A stretch of 64,000 nucleotides of DNA from Gonocerus acuteangulatus (Eukaryota; Arthropoda; Insecta; Hemiptera; Coreidae): NCBI GenBank assembly GCA_946811695.1, contig OX328123.1, positions 28,971,037 to 29,035,036 of the forward strand, in the 5' to 3' direction. The notes below the pieces were generated by a model. It did no database searches, was not told the DNA's origin, and was given only the letters and a program-made list of their open reading frames with translations. Numbering within the stretch: position 1 is the stretch's first letter; each line of letters starts with the position of its first letter. The position numbers were made by a program, and so were the translations under genes. Positions 35,443-47,327 of this stretch are shown here, in pieces.

Positions 35443-35986
35443 CTGTTCGCTCTCTAGGTAGAAGACGAATGGTCCGATTGTGATGAAATTTGGTACAAAA
35501 ATCCGTCTTCCAATTTGAAAGGTCAAGTTCGTTAACCAACAGAATCCGTCCACTGGAAGATGGCGTTTGGGGCGAAATTCGCGCAAAAAAAATCGTAACG
35601 CTTACGTTTTTGAGTTCATAAGTTTGTAAGCACTCGTTTTATAGGCTGCTTGGGCTAGGAAAACGAATGAAACCATTTTCAAGGCGATAGCTTTAACCGT
35701 TTTCGAGAAAATTTGAAAAATAGTTTTTGAATACCGTTTTTGGTTTGGGAACTTAGAATCATGGGATTCAGTTGAAACATTTTCTGCATGTTCTACTTTC
35801 ATTAAAACTAATATGTTGAAATTTTTGTTACGTTTGGAATCAAGGAAGGGTTAGAATAAAATATTTTATTAACAGACATAAAACGTTTTGGTAACTTTGT
35901 ATACTTTCCTTAATATTTCGACAAAGGTTGAGAATCTTGCGAAACGTAAGATTACCATTAGAAAGCTTACTAAATGCTCTAAAAAA

Positions 35987-37272
35987 AGTCCGACTCGCAG
36001 GAACTGCGTCATCTTAGCGCGGTTCCAGTTTTTTTTTTTTTTTTTTTTTTTTTACGGCACATCTACATCTAGGTCATTAGCGCCGACATCCAGGGTGTAG
36101 CGAGGAATTTCACCAGCGAGCCGTGGGATGATAAAATTCCTGCCGTAGCCTTGGATTATGAATCCAAGGCGCTAGCCATTAGACCACGGGAGACCCTGGT
36201 TCCTGTTCATATCCCTATTCTCATTTGAAAAGCATAGAATAGAAACAGATAATATTTTTCTCGGCCTTTGTACAAAGGGTTCTATGGCTATACCTGGGGT
36301 CAGGTCCGCAAGACCCTAGAATCCTCTTCTACCGATACTTCATTTCATACGTTTCAATGAATTGGAAAATATCAAATATTTTCACACATTCCTGTGTTCT
36401 TTTACTATAGTAATAATTCTACAGATAAAACCAATTAAAAAATAAAATAAAAAAACCAACAGCATAAAGGCAATTGAAAATATTCAAAAGACGTCAACGA
36501 ATCTTTTTCTCTTGGCAAGCTATATTTCTAACAATGAATTGTTTTTCTTATTTTGCCTAATCTGTTTTATTGTAAAATACATTATCCAACTATAAGCAAT
36601 TAAAAAATAACAAGGAATAAAAACAGACAAAAAGAACAGTTCGAATAAGCAAAATCAATTACTTTAATGTTTTAAGCACTTATTTCTCCGATTGACATCG
36701 CCTAATCAAAACTTTCATCAGAACCTTTTTTGTAGAGCATTTACTAAGCTTTCTAATGGTATTCTTTTGTTTACCAAGATTCTCAACCTTTTTCGAGATA
36801 TTAAGGAAAATATACAAAGTTACCAAAACTTTTTAAGTCTGTTAATAAAATATTTTATTCTAACCCTTCCTTAACTCCAAACGTAACCAAAATTTCAACA
36901 TATTAGTTTTGATGAATGTAGAACATGCAGAAAATGTTTCAACTGAATCCCATGATTCTAAGTACCCAAACCAAAAACGGTATTCAAAAAATATTTTTCC
37001 AATTTTCTCGAAAACGGTGAAAGCTATTGCCTTGAAAATGGTTTCATTCGTTTTCCTAGCCCAGGAATCATATAAAACGAGTACTTAGAAGCTTATGAAC
37101 TCAAAAACGTAAGCGTTACGATTTTTTTTGCGCGAATTTCGCCCCAAACGCCATCTTCCAGTAGGCGGATTTTGCTGGTTAACGAACTTGACCTTTCAAA
37201 TTGGACGAAGGATTTTTGTACCAAATTTCATCAAAATCGGACCATTCGTCTTCTAGCTAGAGAGCGAACAGA

Positions 37273-37332
<60 letters not shown>

Positions 37333-37466
37333 AATTTGAACCACCGTTATTTTCGGTCTCTAGGGGTTCTGAAACGCGAAATTTTCTAGTCGGCACTTCC
37401 GGATTGTTTCATTGTTTTAACCCTATAAGCGGGGTTCCTCCCTATGGGGGAGGGAGGAACCGTGCT
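35987..37466 (+). mobile_element. HX family copy nested in another HX copy; defines element ends
   Basis: The host sequence gctctaaaaaa / aaaaaggttNtNatg is split exactly, giving termini AGTCCGACTCGC and ...CCGTGCT, with only A residues shared at the junctions. A SINE (36029-36199) has inserted just inside its 5' end. Confidence 0.8.
36029..36199 (-). mobile_element. tRNA-derived SINE, family A, with poly(A) tail
   Basis: On the minus strand it starts AGGGTCTCCCGTGGTCTAAT (A-box), has an anticodon-loop-like TTCATAA (CAT, methionine-like), and ends GTCGGCGCTAATGACC...GTGCCGT followed by about 22 A. GGTTCC is repeated at both borders. The B-box region is disrupted. Confidence 0.82.
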
Positions 37467-37825
37467 AAAAAGGTTGTGATGAAAGTTTTGATTAGACGAT
37501 GTCAATAGGAGAAATAAGTGCTTAAAACTTTAAAGTAATTGATTTCGCTTATTCGAACTTTTTGTCTGTTTTTATTGCTTGTTATTTTTTAACTGATTAT
37601 AGTTGGATAATGTATTGGATAATAAATCAGGTTAAGAAAAATAAGAAGATAAAACAATTTAATCTTAGAGATATGGATTTCCAAGATATAGCTTTTCAAC
37701 TGCCTAGCGGTGTCCTTCCTAGGGCGGGACCCATCCAGGTAAGATCGTAAATAAGACCTTTCTTGAAAGAAAAGTAGGAACTGTCAACTTTGGTCCTCCT
37801 CTGCCTCCCGGCACTTTCATTGCAG

Positions 37826-37971
37826 GCGAAGGCTACCAATGAGCAGCCGAAACGTCCTAAATATAGATTTTTTAACAAAAATCGTATTGAGGTTTCTTTA
37901 GCCGAATCCCAACCATTCCATCTTTACTTATCACCTCGATGGCTAACTATCTAATCTTCATGCTTTCTAGA
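37826..37971 (+). mobile_element. Single unit of the type H1 hammerhead-like element
   Basis: Matches the H1 arms at 8580-8750: aaggctaccaatgag.agcc, gaaacgtcctaaatatag, tttagccgaatccca, ccatctttacttatcacc. The CTGANGA box is degraded to CAGGCGA, so no activity is expected. Confidence 0.65.
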
Positions 37972-38264
37972 AATGTGGACCCAAAATAATAACAGCTTCT
38001 ATTTTAATCATTTTAAATGAGTCTAGAGATAAGAACGGGACCGCGCTAAGATGATGCAGTTCCTGCGAGTCGGACTTTTGTTCGTTTTCTGCACCACATC
38101 TCCTTGTGTAGGTTGAGGTTCTGTGTTCTTCCTCTCCATGGTAGGCTGCCTCTTGGACGTCCTCTTGCACTTGACATCATCTGTTTTACAGCCAGGTAAG
38201 ACGCACTAAATGATTTTATAGAGTTGTATTAGAAAGTTTTTTATATATTTACTTTTATTAACAC

Positions 38265-38750
38265 CATCCAACATCAACAGAATACAGGCATTCCAGTCAA
38301 AAGTCCTCCGTAAAATTGTAAATGCCCCTTTTATGTATCCAACAAAACCCTACACAATGACCTCAACATCCCATTTGTCCTTGACCTCGCTAAAACCCGT
38401 TTCCAAACGTTCCACTCCAAATTGTCTCACCATCCTAATCCTGAAGGTCAATCCTTATCATCCCAATCCCATCCAGACAATCCCCCCAGGCGGCTCAAGA
38501 GACAGTGGCCTCGAGACAATTTACTTGCCTGATCTTTTTATGATCAATAAAATATTTACTGAGACACCTCTGGAAGTGCCAACAATGGTTGGCTTCTTCC
38601 AAATTTTGTATTTTTTATTTTTTATTTTTTTACTTTTGTCAGTTTTATCAACTTTTACATAATATCTGGATCAACAAACTTGATCATTGTACTGTTATCT
38701 GTACAGATTTCAAATAAATAAATACTAAATAAAAAAAAATAATAAAAACA
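38265..38750 (+). mobile_element. 5'-truncated jockey-like LINE with 14-bp target duplication
   Basis: Flanked by ACTTTTATTAACAC at 38251-38264 and 38751-38764. It encodes the reverse-transcriptase C-terminus of a jockey-type element: IQAFQSKVLRKIVNAPF, then after a one-base shift YVSNKTLHNDLNIPFVLDL and PRRLKRQWPRDNLLA with a stop at about 38530. A 3' UTR and A-rich tail follow. Truncation and duplication are typical of target-primed insertion. Confidence 0.9.
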
Positions 38751-38827
38751 ACTTTTATTAACACTTCATTTTAGTTATTTATTAATGTTTTAAACCCTGT
38801 ATTTTCTGGGATTTATTATCTCTTATG

Positions 38828-39415
38828 TAGTGATGGGTGATTATCGAATTTGAATCGATCTTTAGAAACGATTCGAATTAAAATGAAAATATCGATCCAC
38901 CAAAAAGATCGTCGTGCTCAGATCAATTCATAAGATCAGTCTACGATATGGATCAATTTCACGATTACTTACAATTACCTTCGAAATAAAATTCGAAATT
39001 GATTTCGATTCGAATCTATTCACATTCGAGTATCGGCCATTACTACTACGAATCGACTTGCAGCACAATTAGTTTCTATCTTCATACCCGCGGAATAATA
39101 CTAACTTTCTTCGATTGAGCTCTTGTACAATTGGCACATCAAAATGCCGAACAGGTAGGCATTTTGGACGCAATAATTATTCCCAATTAAAATGATTATA
39201 ATAGTAAACCATTCAAAACAAACTTTTTGAGAGATATGGCCGTCATTGGGTTTTGTTTACGTTACAGGTTTTTTTTTCCAAAACATCCCCTCCCATCCTT
39301 TCATAACTCATGATTCTAGATGGATCGATTCTTTAAAAGATCTGCCTATGGAGATTGATTAAATAATCGATATGTCTTGTTAAAAATATCGATCTTTTAA
39401 ATGCTCTACTCCTAA
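38828..39415. mobile_element. Possible hAT-type fragment rich in ATCGAT palindromes
   Basis: Left end TAGTGATGGGTGA resembles hAT termini. The interior is dense in aatcgat/attcgaa motifs in both orientations. No matching right end or target duplication is found. Confidence 0.35.
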
Positions 39416-39419
39416 GGCT

Positions 39420-39938
39420 TCAGCACAGGGGATATTAAAGCCTTCATCTAATCAGGTCAATATACTCAGGAGGTACGTGAGAAGTCAATTTTTGTAGACA
39501 AGACAGAAAATATCTTCAATAGATACTGATGATAGTGCTAAACGCGGATGGGTTCCTCTTTTCGCATCAAATATCCACCTTTGAGTGCCCGATTTGAAGA
39601 TGGGACAGAAAATTCGTCCAGAATTCGAACCCGACCGTTCTCGCCTAAAATAATAATAACTGCCTATTTCCCCTATTACTTCGAAAAGCCTAAACATCTC
39701 GAAAGACCGTGGAGCGAAGTCGGACCTTGACAATCACCTAGCGTTAACCCGTAGCTTTCACCTTGGACCTGACCCGAATACCAAACCAGCTGTACTCCTT
39801 GACAATGCTACAGCTTCCGCCTGATTGTATCTACCTTTTAATCTATTATTATTCATCCTTACTCTTTCATTCCTTCTGAAATTATAAAGCTCAGTAAAAC
39901 GCTGGTAGAACTAAAAAAGTGTCGATCTTCATGAAAAG

Positions 39939-39997
<59 letters not shown>

Positions 39998-41280
39998 TTT
40001 TAAACATTTGGAGAAGTTTAAGAAAGGCCTTCTGTTTTTATAATTTCTTTGGAATTTTCTAAAAATATGTACAATAGAATGAAAACCAAAATCATTAAAT
40101 AATAATAAAAATAACTATAGCCAGCCAAATACATTTTGGCTACATTTATTTTTTAAGGACTTAATTTTCCATTGTCTTTAATATTTCTTTAACTGTTCAT
40201 TAAAACTCATGAACGATGCTAGCTACTTAAAGAATATCTATGTTCTAATATATTTAACTAGTCATTCCAACTCCTGAGTGTTTCATAAATACACAAGAAA
40301 AACTTATTTGCATACAGTATCGTTTCTTCCACAACAAACTCCATTAAGCCAGGTTAAAGTAGTCTATGCCACTTCTTCTAAATAATTTAAGGACAATATC
40401 AGAGCTATCTACTACAAATTCGGATTTTATATGAATACATTTTTCTCAAATTGTACACTTTTAAACTATTATTATACTAATGGTTTTGTTTAAAAAATTA
40501 ATTAATAATAATATGATTTCTCTAACTCAACATGTACAACCTGGGATATTGTTTTTGTGGGATGGTAGTTATTTTTAGTTGGCAGTAATAATATTAGTCA
40601 AGCCAGAAGTATTTTTGTACTCCACATTTTTCTGTAGTCGAAGTTGTGTTTTCCATTTTCTTTTTTGCAATTGTGTTAATATCCCATATTTGTATTAATC
40701 TGTTTTTATAGTATTCATTTATAAATGTTTGGTAGAGAAAAGGCTTTCGGCGTTCAAAACTCTTTCTATTTTCTGGTTTTGTGAGGGCACTTATTCGTCA
40801 TTCCTTGCTTTATGTCTGTAACAGAAATATTACGGTAAATTTAACTTATAAATATACAAAATTTAGTTTTGTCTTACGAAAATTGTTCCAAGCTACATAT
40901 ATGTGCCTGTTTGTAGATGCTTTTGTTAATGCGTATTATAAAAAGAAACAAGTAGAGACAAGGTTAAAGAAGACTGATTTGTTAAGAATAGGTCACTTCT
41001 TCTACCATTCTTGAAAAACTGTTATAGAAAAGCCAGGGTTTTCCTGAAAGGCTATGAACTAGTTCTGTAAAAGCTAGCGGCTGGCCTGGAAAATGTTTTT
41101 CCAGCCGTCAGCTAGATATCCAGGGCATACTCCGGTACCCTCTATTGTATCAAGAAGACACCCTCGCCTGGAGTGTGGCTCCTTGTCCTGGCACCCCACG
41201 ATCCGCTAGTTTTGAAGGGGCTATTCACAGCTTGGGAGCAGCGTTCTTGATTTCGTGCATGTGTCTTCTTTAACGGGGAT
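39420..41280. other. Unassigned AT-rich sequence with (TA)n
   Basis: (TA)n at 39942-39993. Short ORFs at 39485-39733 and 40781-41014 have no recognisable domain. Confidence 0.4.
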
Positions 41281-41288
41281 AAGCAAAG

Positions 41289-41540
41289 CATGGGTGTATA
41301 TAGAAAATAATATCGGGAGAGCCTGGGAGAATTTTAAGGGGCAGAGAGCATTTCGAGGTTGGTATAATAACAATCCAGAACATGGAATATTTAGCAAATT
41401 AAAACGCTATTACGCCCAAAAGAAATGATTTTTTTCGGAACTATGTGGTCTTATTTTATTTTTTAAGGTTTTTATGACACATTTTTACCGATTTCGGAGG
41501 GGGGCTGCAGCCCCCTCAGCCCCCCTTATAAACTCTCATG
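41289..41540 (-). mobile_element. hAT-type MITE with perfect 8-bp target duplication
   Basis: Same family as 30284-30539, in a diverged form (CATGGGTGTATATAG start, CATG end). Flanked by AAGCAAAG at 41281-41288 and 41541-41548. Confidence 0.85.
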
Positions 41541-41616
41541 AAGCAAAGGTATTTATTGTGCATCCTGCTGCTTTGGAGATTTCCTACTTACGTATGCTTG
41601 ATATGAAAAGGTAAAG

Positions 41617-41965
41617 GTGGCCATTCAGTTCAAATCTCAAGGACGGGACTGCATAGTTTGGCCTCAAGGTTTGGAATGTACTGGTTTAGCATACACACGC
41701 TAATAAACCTCAGGGCAGGGACTGTACAGTCCAGTTATAGCAGACCAACTGTATATGAAGCAAATATCCTCTAGTCCATACACGTCAGGCCTGCAGAGTC
41801 CCGGCCTCATTGGACTGTACAGTTAATCTATTTGGGTTTTAATTCTACTTCGATGGACTGTACAGTTCAATGCTGTCCTCAAGGATGTCCAATTCACGGT
41901 AAGGAATATCTTAAGGTTTGGACTGCTCCAAATTGTAAGATTTCCCTCTCCGTGTATGGGCACCC
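41617..41965 (+). repeat. Dispersed repeat, pair with 9920-10215
   Basis: Shares ggcctcaaggtttgg, ggactgtacagttaatct and tgtatgggcacc with the first copy, in the same order, and carries extra sequence near its right end. Confidence 0.6.
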
Positions 41966-42716
41966 TAAGGGATATTCCGCAATAAATTGAATGAAAGAAA
42001 TGCCTCAAAACAGTGAGCAATGCGATTTACGAGGGACATGCTGTAAAAATGAAAGTTGACAGAGACCGAGATTGTTCATGTGAGAGATATGCTGTATCTT
42101 ATATTAATTAATATGTGGGGATTTTAAAACCATCAGGGCAAATCACAGCGTAAATTACAAAGAATCCATCGATCAAATTCAGAAAATAATGGGAACTAAG
42201 CACCAAAATTTATCTGACAAAAAAACTAATGGAAAAAACTTGAAAACTTGATGGATGAACTTGATGTTTTTATGGACATGCCATAACTAGAAATAGCCAC
42301 TCTATTGAGGGAATATGAAAATAAATTTTGGCCAGACCTATGCGCAGGGGGCCGAGATCGTGGTTTGCTTGAATAACGAAAGGCACTCATTGGAGATGAA
42401 ATGAAAAACAAGCATGACGATGCATCGAAAGTTCGGCTTCGCCAAAAATGAAAGTTTTAACGCAATGCTATAGTCACCAAAACAGATGTAATTGCCATTG
42501 GCCTTCCAACAACTTATTTAAAATATTTCAACGTAATAATGGATATGATAAACTTTTCATACAAAATTAATTTTATTTTGTATAGTCCTTACGGGTACGT
42601 AAGTAAATAATAAATATATATATATGTATATGTATATATATACCCCAGAAGCTAAAAAAAAAAATCTTCTTACCACAAATTCTTCAGTTCCGGTAAAAGC
42701 TGTATTCATTTTTGAC

Positions 42717-42773
<57 letters not shown>
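42717..42773. repeat. (TA)n microsatellite
   Basis: About 55 bp of TA; a shorter interrupted one lies at 42614-42640. Confidence 0.92.
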
Positions 42774-42775
<2 letters not shown>

Positions 42776-42829
42776 CAGCCACAATTTTAGTTATTTTGGA
42801 AGGCAAATTGGCATATAAAAACTATCATC

Positions 42830-42994
42830 AACGAGCTCGTTAACCAGGAAAATCGGCTCTTGTGAAGGGGGTTCTACTCCACACCTAAATTACTAGTACG
42901 CCCCTAACGTATGAATTGTTTCTTATATTGTAAGGAAATTCAGATTTGATCGTGTCCATCAAAAGCGAATGTTGTAATGTAAACATAAACTAAA
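42830..42994 (+). repeat. ~145-bp repeat unit adjoining the 33-bp array
   Basis: Contains aatcggctcttgtgaagggg and, about 145 bp on, aactaaattggtcc. This is the same spacing and core as in the tandem units at 56560-57150 and 4124-4672. Confidence 0.5.
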
Positions 42995-43620
42995 TTGGTC
43001 CATTACGATGGGGGTTTAGTACGGAAATTGGTCCATTACGATGGGGGTTTAGTACGGAAATTGGTCCATTACGATGGGGGTTTAGTACGGAAATTGGTCC
43101 ATTACGATGGGGGTTTAGTACGGAAATTGGTCCATTACGATGGGGGTTTAGTACGGAAATTGGTCCATTACGATGGGGGTTTAGTACGGAAATTGGTCCA
43201 TTACGATGGGGGTTTAGTACGGAAATTGGTCCATTACGATGGGGGTTTAGTACGGAAATTGGTCCATTACGATGGGGGTTTAGTACGGAAATTGGTCCAT
43301 TACGATGGGGGTTTAGTACGGAAATTGGTCCATTACGATGGGGGTTTAGTACGGAAATTGGTCCATTACGATGGGGGTTTAGTACGGAAATTGGTCCATT
43401 ACGATGGGGGTTTAGTACGGAAATTGGTCCATTACGATGGGGGTTTAGTACGGAAATTGGTCCATTACGATGGGGGTTTAGTACGGAAATTGGTCCATTA
43501 CGATGGGGGTTTAGTACGGAAATTGGTCCATTACGATGGGGGTTTAGTACGGAAATTGGTCCATTGTGATGGGGGTTTAGTACGGAAATTGGTCCATTAC
43601 GATGGGGGTTTAGTACGGAA
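42995..43620. repeat. 33-bp minisatellite, 19 nearly identical copies
   Basis: The unit starts TTGGTCCATTACGATGGGGG and continues TTTAGTACGGAAA; 626 bp in all. One copy (about 43562) has TGTGAT in place of TACGAT. Since 33 is a multiple of three, one frame is open through the array with an 11-residue period (LVHYDGGLVRK), but there is no ATG start and no reason to think it is translated. Confidence 0.97.
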
Positions 43621-43649
43621 CCAAATTACTCATTTGTTAGTACTGGGAG

Positions 43650-44640
43650 TTACTCTTACTCGGTACAAATCAAGCACAACTACTCAGAAACGTGTTGTAA
43701 GAAAAGTTGGTTTATTCACGCCACATTGCTGACGAATTTGCTTAAACAAGCTGAAAAAATATTAATAAAAGGTTTTATTTAACCAGGTAAGCAATTTAAT
43801 AAAATAAAGGGGCATGTTTTTTTAGATTATTTTTTTATTTTTTCCCAGCTTCTTTTCCCCTGTTCGTAGTTATTTTCCACAGCCAGTCGTCTGCATATGT
43901 CTGCTCATGTCAGTGCAAGTCTTCACTAGTCTGAACGGTTTTATTGTTTTCAATTGATTGGTTGTTTTGTTTTTGTTCTTTTGTCATCGTTTCTCGTTCT
44001 CAGTGCAATAATAAGCCGCTCAGACACGCATCCTGTGTGACGGAAGCCTATATTTTATGACTATTTAACATTTTTCTTCAGTGTACAGTGGGTCACAATA
44101 TCCATGATGGATAAGTGTGTATTACAGTAGGTCGGTTAAATATGTCGTGACATTATGCCGGAGCGACTCAGTCGTCAATGGCCAATTCTGAGACGGAATA
44201 AACTAACTTCCCGCTGTCCCCATTACAAACATTGATTTTAAACCTGTTTCGTTAAAGAAGAAGGCTGCCAAAGAGTATCACAAAAAGTTCTGTATATTGA
44301 TTTTTTTTCCCAAAAATCTGGTTGTTCCTGCAACAGTGTTTCGAACATTGTGGCGATGTGTGCAACCACGAAGTTATCAGTATAAATAGTGTAACGTGAG
44401 TGCTGATTGATTCTGAAAGAGTTTGTTCGAAGCTACGAGTGCTTGAGTAAACCTAAACAGCTCGTGGAAAGGTTATCTGAGAAGACCTCTATGCTGAATA
44501 CTTGAACCTCATTTTATAATACGTGTTTTAATAATGCAGGTAGCAAAAGTTCAGCTTATGCACATAATATTCTCACTTCATGATTGATCTTCACCTATTG
44601 CACTCTGTTCTCCAACCGGGAATACGTGCAGATTCTAACA
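43650..44640. other. Unassigned sequence with a possible degraded H1 unit
   Basis: 44250-44320 (gaaggctgccaaagagta, then aaaagttctgtatattg, then a T-run and aaaaatc) resembles a strongly mutated H1 unit. Nothing else is recognised. Confidence 0.35.
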
Positions 44641-44660
44641 ACAAGCAAAGGATCAAACAA

Positions 44661-45123
44661 CTCATACAATCTCGTCTATACAGAAAACATTCCCTACAGA
44701 AAACTCATACAATCTCGTCTATACAGAAAACATTCCCTACAGAAAACTCATACAATCTCGTCTATACAGAAAACATTCCCTACAGAAAACTCATACAATC
44801 TCGTCTATATAGAAAACATTCCCTACAGAAAACTCATACAATCTCGTCTATACAGAAAACATTCCCTACAGAAAACTCATACAATCTCGTCTATACAGAA
44901 AACATTCCCTACAGAAAACTCATACAATCTCGTCTATACAGAAAACATTCCCTACAGAAAACTCATACAATCTCATCTATACAGAAAACATTCCCTACAG
45001 AAAACTCATACAATCTCGTCTATACAGAAAACATTCCCTACAGAAAACTCATACAATCTCGTCTATACAGAAAACATTCCCTACAGAAAACTCATACAAT
45101 CCCGTCTATACAGAAGACATTCC
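44661..45123. repeat. 43-bp minisatellite, about 10.8 copies
   Basis: Unit CTCATACAATCTCGTCTATA then CAGAAAACATTCCCTACAGAAAA in steps of exactly 43 bp. The final copy is partial and slightly diverged. Confidence 0.96.
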
Positions 45124-45133
45124 AGATGGAGAT

Positions 45134-45211
<78 letters not shown>

Positions 45212-45295
45212 CCATCTCCATCTTCGTCAGCTTTGGTCTTCCTCGGTGGTTGCCAAGGGAACCAAGAAAGTACCTGGCTGACGAAGATGGAGATG
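45124..45295. repeat. Nested hairpins around (TA)n
   Basis: AGATGGAGATGGA (45124-45136) pairs with TCCATCTCCATCT (45211-45223) across a 70-bp (TA)n. CATCTCCATCTTCGTCAGC (45213-45231) pairs perfectly with 45277-45295. The second hairpin brings together two opposed copies of the H5 unit. Confidence 0.85.
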
Positions 45296-45316
45296 AACCC
45301 ATCGAAATATTCCAGG
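45273..45316 (+). ncRNA. Hammerhead-like ribozyme motif H5
   Basis: CCTGG (stem I 5'), CTGACGA, extra A, stem II GATGG-loop-CCATC, GAA, ATAT (self-complementary), T (NUH = AUU), CCAGG (stem I 3', perfect match). An inverted partial copy, with CTGACGA at 45224-45230 on the minus strand, is cut off by the (TA)n tract. Confidence 0.68.
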
Positions 45317-45399
45317 AAGAAGTGAGGAGGAGTACCACCGCTGGAGAAAAATGCCGTTCCATCCAAAAATATCATCCCAGCGACGAAAAACAAACATCA

Positions 45400-46690
45400 A
45401 ACATATATATATTCAAAGGGATAAAACTTAATAAGTTACATTTTGGTGTATAACTGGGTGTTTTTAATATGTCTGAGTATTGTACTAATGTGTTAGCTAC
45501 CCTCTGTTAGTAAGCCATGTATGTCGTAGGGTATGGCCAGGTTATTGTTCTGTCTGCAGTTCGTAAGTAAGTGTTAACGGTCAGAGATTCGTTACAAAGA
45601 CATATTATGGGGGAGCTAAAAATTTAGATGAATTTCAATTGATAATTCGAAATAAGACCTCCTCCATATTTTTTGATATTTTTTTAAATTTACAGATCCA
45701 AGAACAGTTATCACGGCTTTTTTATGTACAAATAATATTCAGTATTGAGAGTATTTAAAAATTGCGGATGGAAAATAAAAATTACTTCCAGAAAATCAAT
45801 AAAAATGAATAATTTTCAGACTGTTGGCGCTTTATCGCCAAGAAAAACTGGAAAATTTTTAGTGTTTTACCTCATTGACATACGAAAACGTGTGGAACAT
45901 GTCGTTCATTTCATGTTTAATTGTTGACGTATCCGAGTCTTCCGAATTCTTTGGACGTGTTGGATTTTATTTGTATGCCAAGGGGTTAATATCTGTACAA
46001 ACAGTTTTTTTATATTTACCTAAGACATTTAAATTAATTTTCAACAGAAATAACAAGGGAGTACAAAATTTAATTTTGGAAATGGGGAGAGACGTACGTT
46101 AGCCATACTTATGATATGAATTCAAGTAATTGCCTAGAAATAGTAACATATATATCAACGTTTCTGGAAAGTTCTCAAACAATCAAGCAATTGTTTTGAG
46201 AGTTGAGGGCCCTTTTTACACGGAATTGGTAAAATTTTGAAACTCGTTAGTGCATCGTGGAAGGTACTTTATTTCCCATCGCCTGTGGTAAAACTCTTTC
46301 GGAGGAAATATAACATTTAGTTTTGTAATTTGTAGAGAAAGGGGCTTCCACAGGCGACCATTTCGCTTGCGCTAGATGATAAGTTTGTTGAGCTGGATGC
46401 TGTGCTTGTTCTGTCGCAAGCTTGATTCGCAGCTAAAGGCTAGATTGCAAGTCGCCTTTCGCCAATTTGCCGTAGCTTGCAGCAATAGCTGGGCTAAGGC
46501 CAACATCTCCCTAGTTACTGCATCATTAATCTCTTACGGAGAAATAGTAATATAATATCGTAGGCAGTCTCGTTTATCAACCGCTCAATGAAGTTTAGGA
46601 CATGACAGTTCTGTAAATGGTAAAGTCAATTCCTCGAGCTGTCTGGTATGCGGCGTTTCGTGCTCCAAAAAGGGCTAAAAGAAATATTCT
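45400..46690. other. Unassigned AT-rich sequence
   Basis: No domain or repeat recognised. Confidence 0.35.
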
Positions 46691-46697
46691 TAGATTT

Positions 46698-46870
46698 TTA
46701 GCGTGTTTCACCACTTCTGTTGAGCGAGGAACCCCATTTATGACCTCATTCTAATGGCGCAGCTCGGAAGTTCAGACGAAAAATACTGACGGTTCATAAA
46801 CCATAGAATTCCTGAAGCTCTCTACCATAAACCACAGCAATCCAATTTTGATAAAATGCTTGTCAGAAAT
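46698..46870 (-). mobile_element. Diverged HX hairpin-end fragment
   Basis: AGCGTGTTTCACCACTT...GAGCGAGGAACCCC, then caatccaattttgataaaat, both recognisable HX segments. Confidence 0.45.
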
Positions 46871-47327
46871 AACGAATATGTTTACAATACACTTATACGC
46901 TCATAAAAACATAAATTATAAACAAATGACAATAAATATGGACGTACACTGGAGAAAATGAATTTCGTGACATTAGAGTACGTACGTAGTAGTTATACAA
47001 GGCTCAGAATAGGCCACTCATTAATAACTCATTCACGTTTAATGACGAACCACTCTGTAGAATTCCTAATGTGACATTCACGATAAAAGACGTACTCGCG
47101 GTTTGCAGGATTGGAACTACTTAGGCATACCATACAATAAGCAAGAGATACTGACTGAAGGTCGCCAACATTTAGACACTATAACCCATCATTTAAAAAT
47201 AAAACATATTCATACTAAAGTCTAATAATGGCATATTATTAAATACATGTATTCATTATCATTGGGATATATAATAATTCAAAATAATTTCCAATTTCTG
47301 AAATTAATTTTTACTTTTATTTTAATA

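Larger units (their letters stand above)
35230..38076 (-). mobile_element. HX family copy, host of a nested HX copy
   Basis: Hairpin end AGCGCGATTCCTCCC at 35230, (TA)n at 35366-35438, far end GGACCGCGCTAAGATGATGC...GAGTCGGACT at 38076. A second HX copy in the opposite orientation interrupts it at 35987-37466, and a type H1 hammerhead-like unit lies at 37826-37971. Confidence 0.75.

Noticed and set aside
42995..43620. CRISPR-like regular repeats here and at 44661 and 11491
   Set aside because: The repeats are contiguous with no unique spacers and lie in an arthropod genome; they are minisatellites.
42995..43732. Long open frame of 11-residue repeats (VHYDGGLVRKL)
   Set aside because: It comes from a 33-bp minisatellite whose length is a multiple of three. 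There is no ATG start, and one other frame is closed by a TAG in every unit. Not a protein gene.
44580..45453. Plus-strand frames of ~230-290 codons rich in NSYNLVYTENIPYRK and (IY)n
   Set aside because: Translation of the 43-bp array and the TA tract, without recognisable flanking coding sequence.
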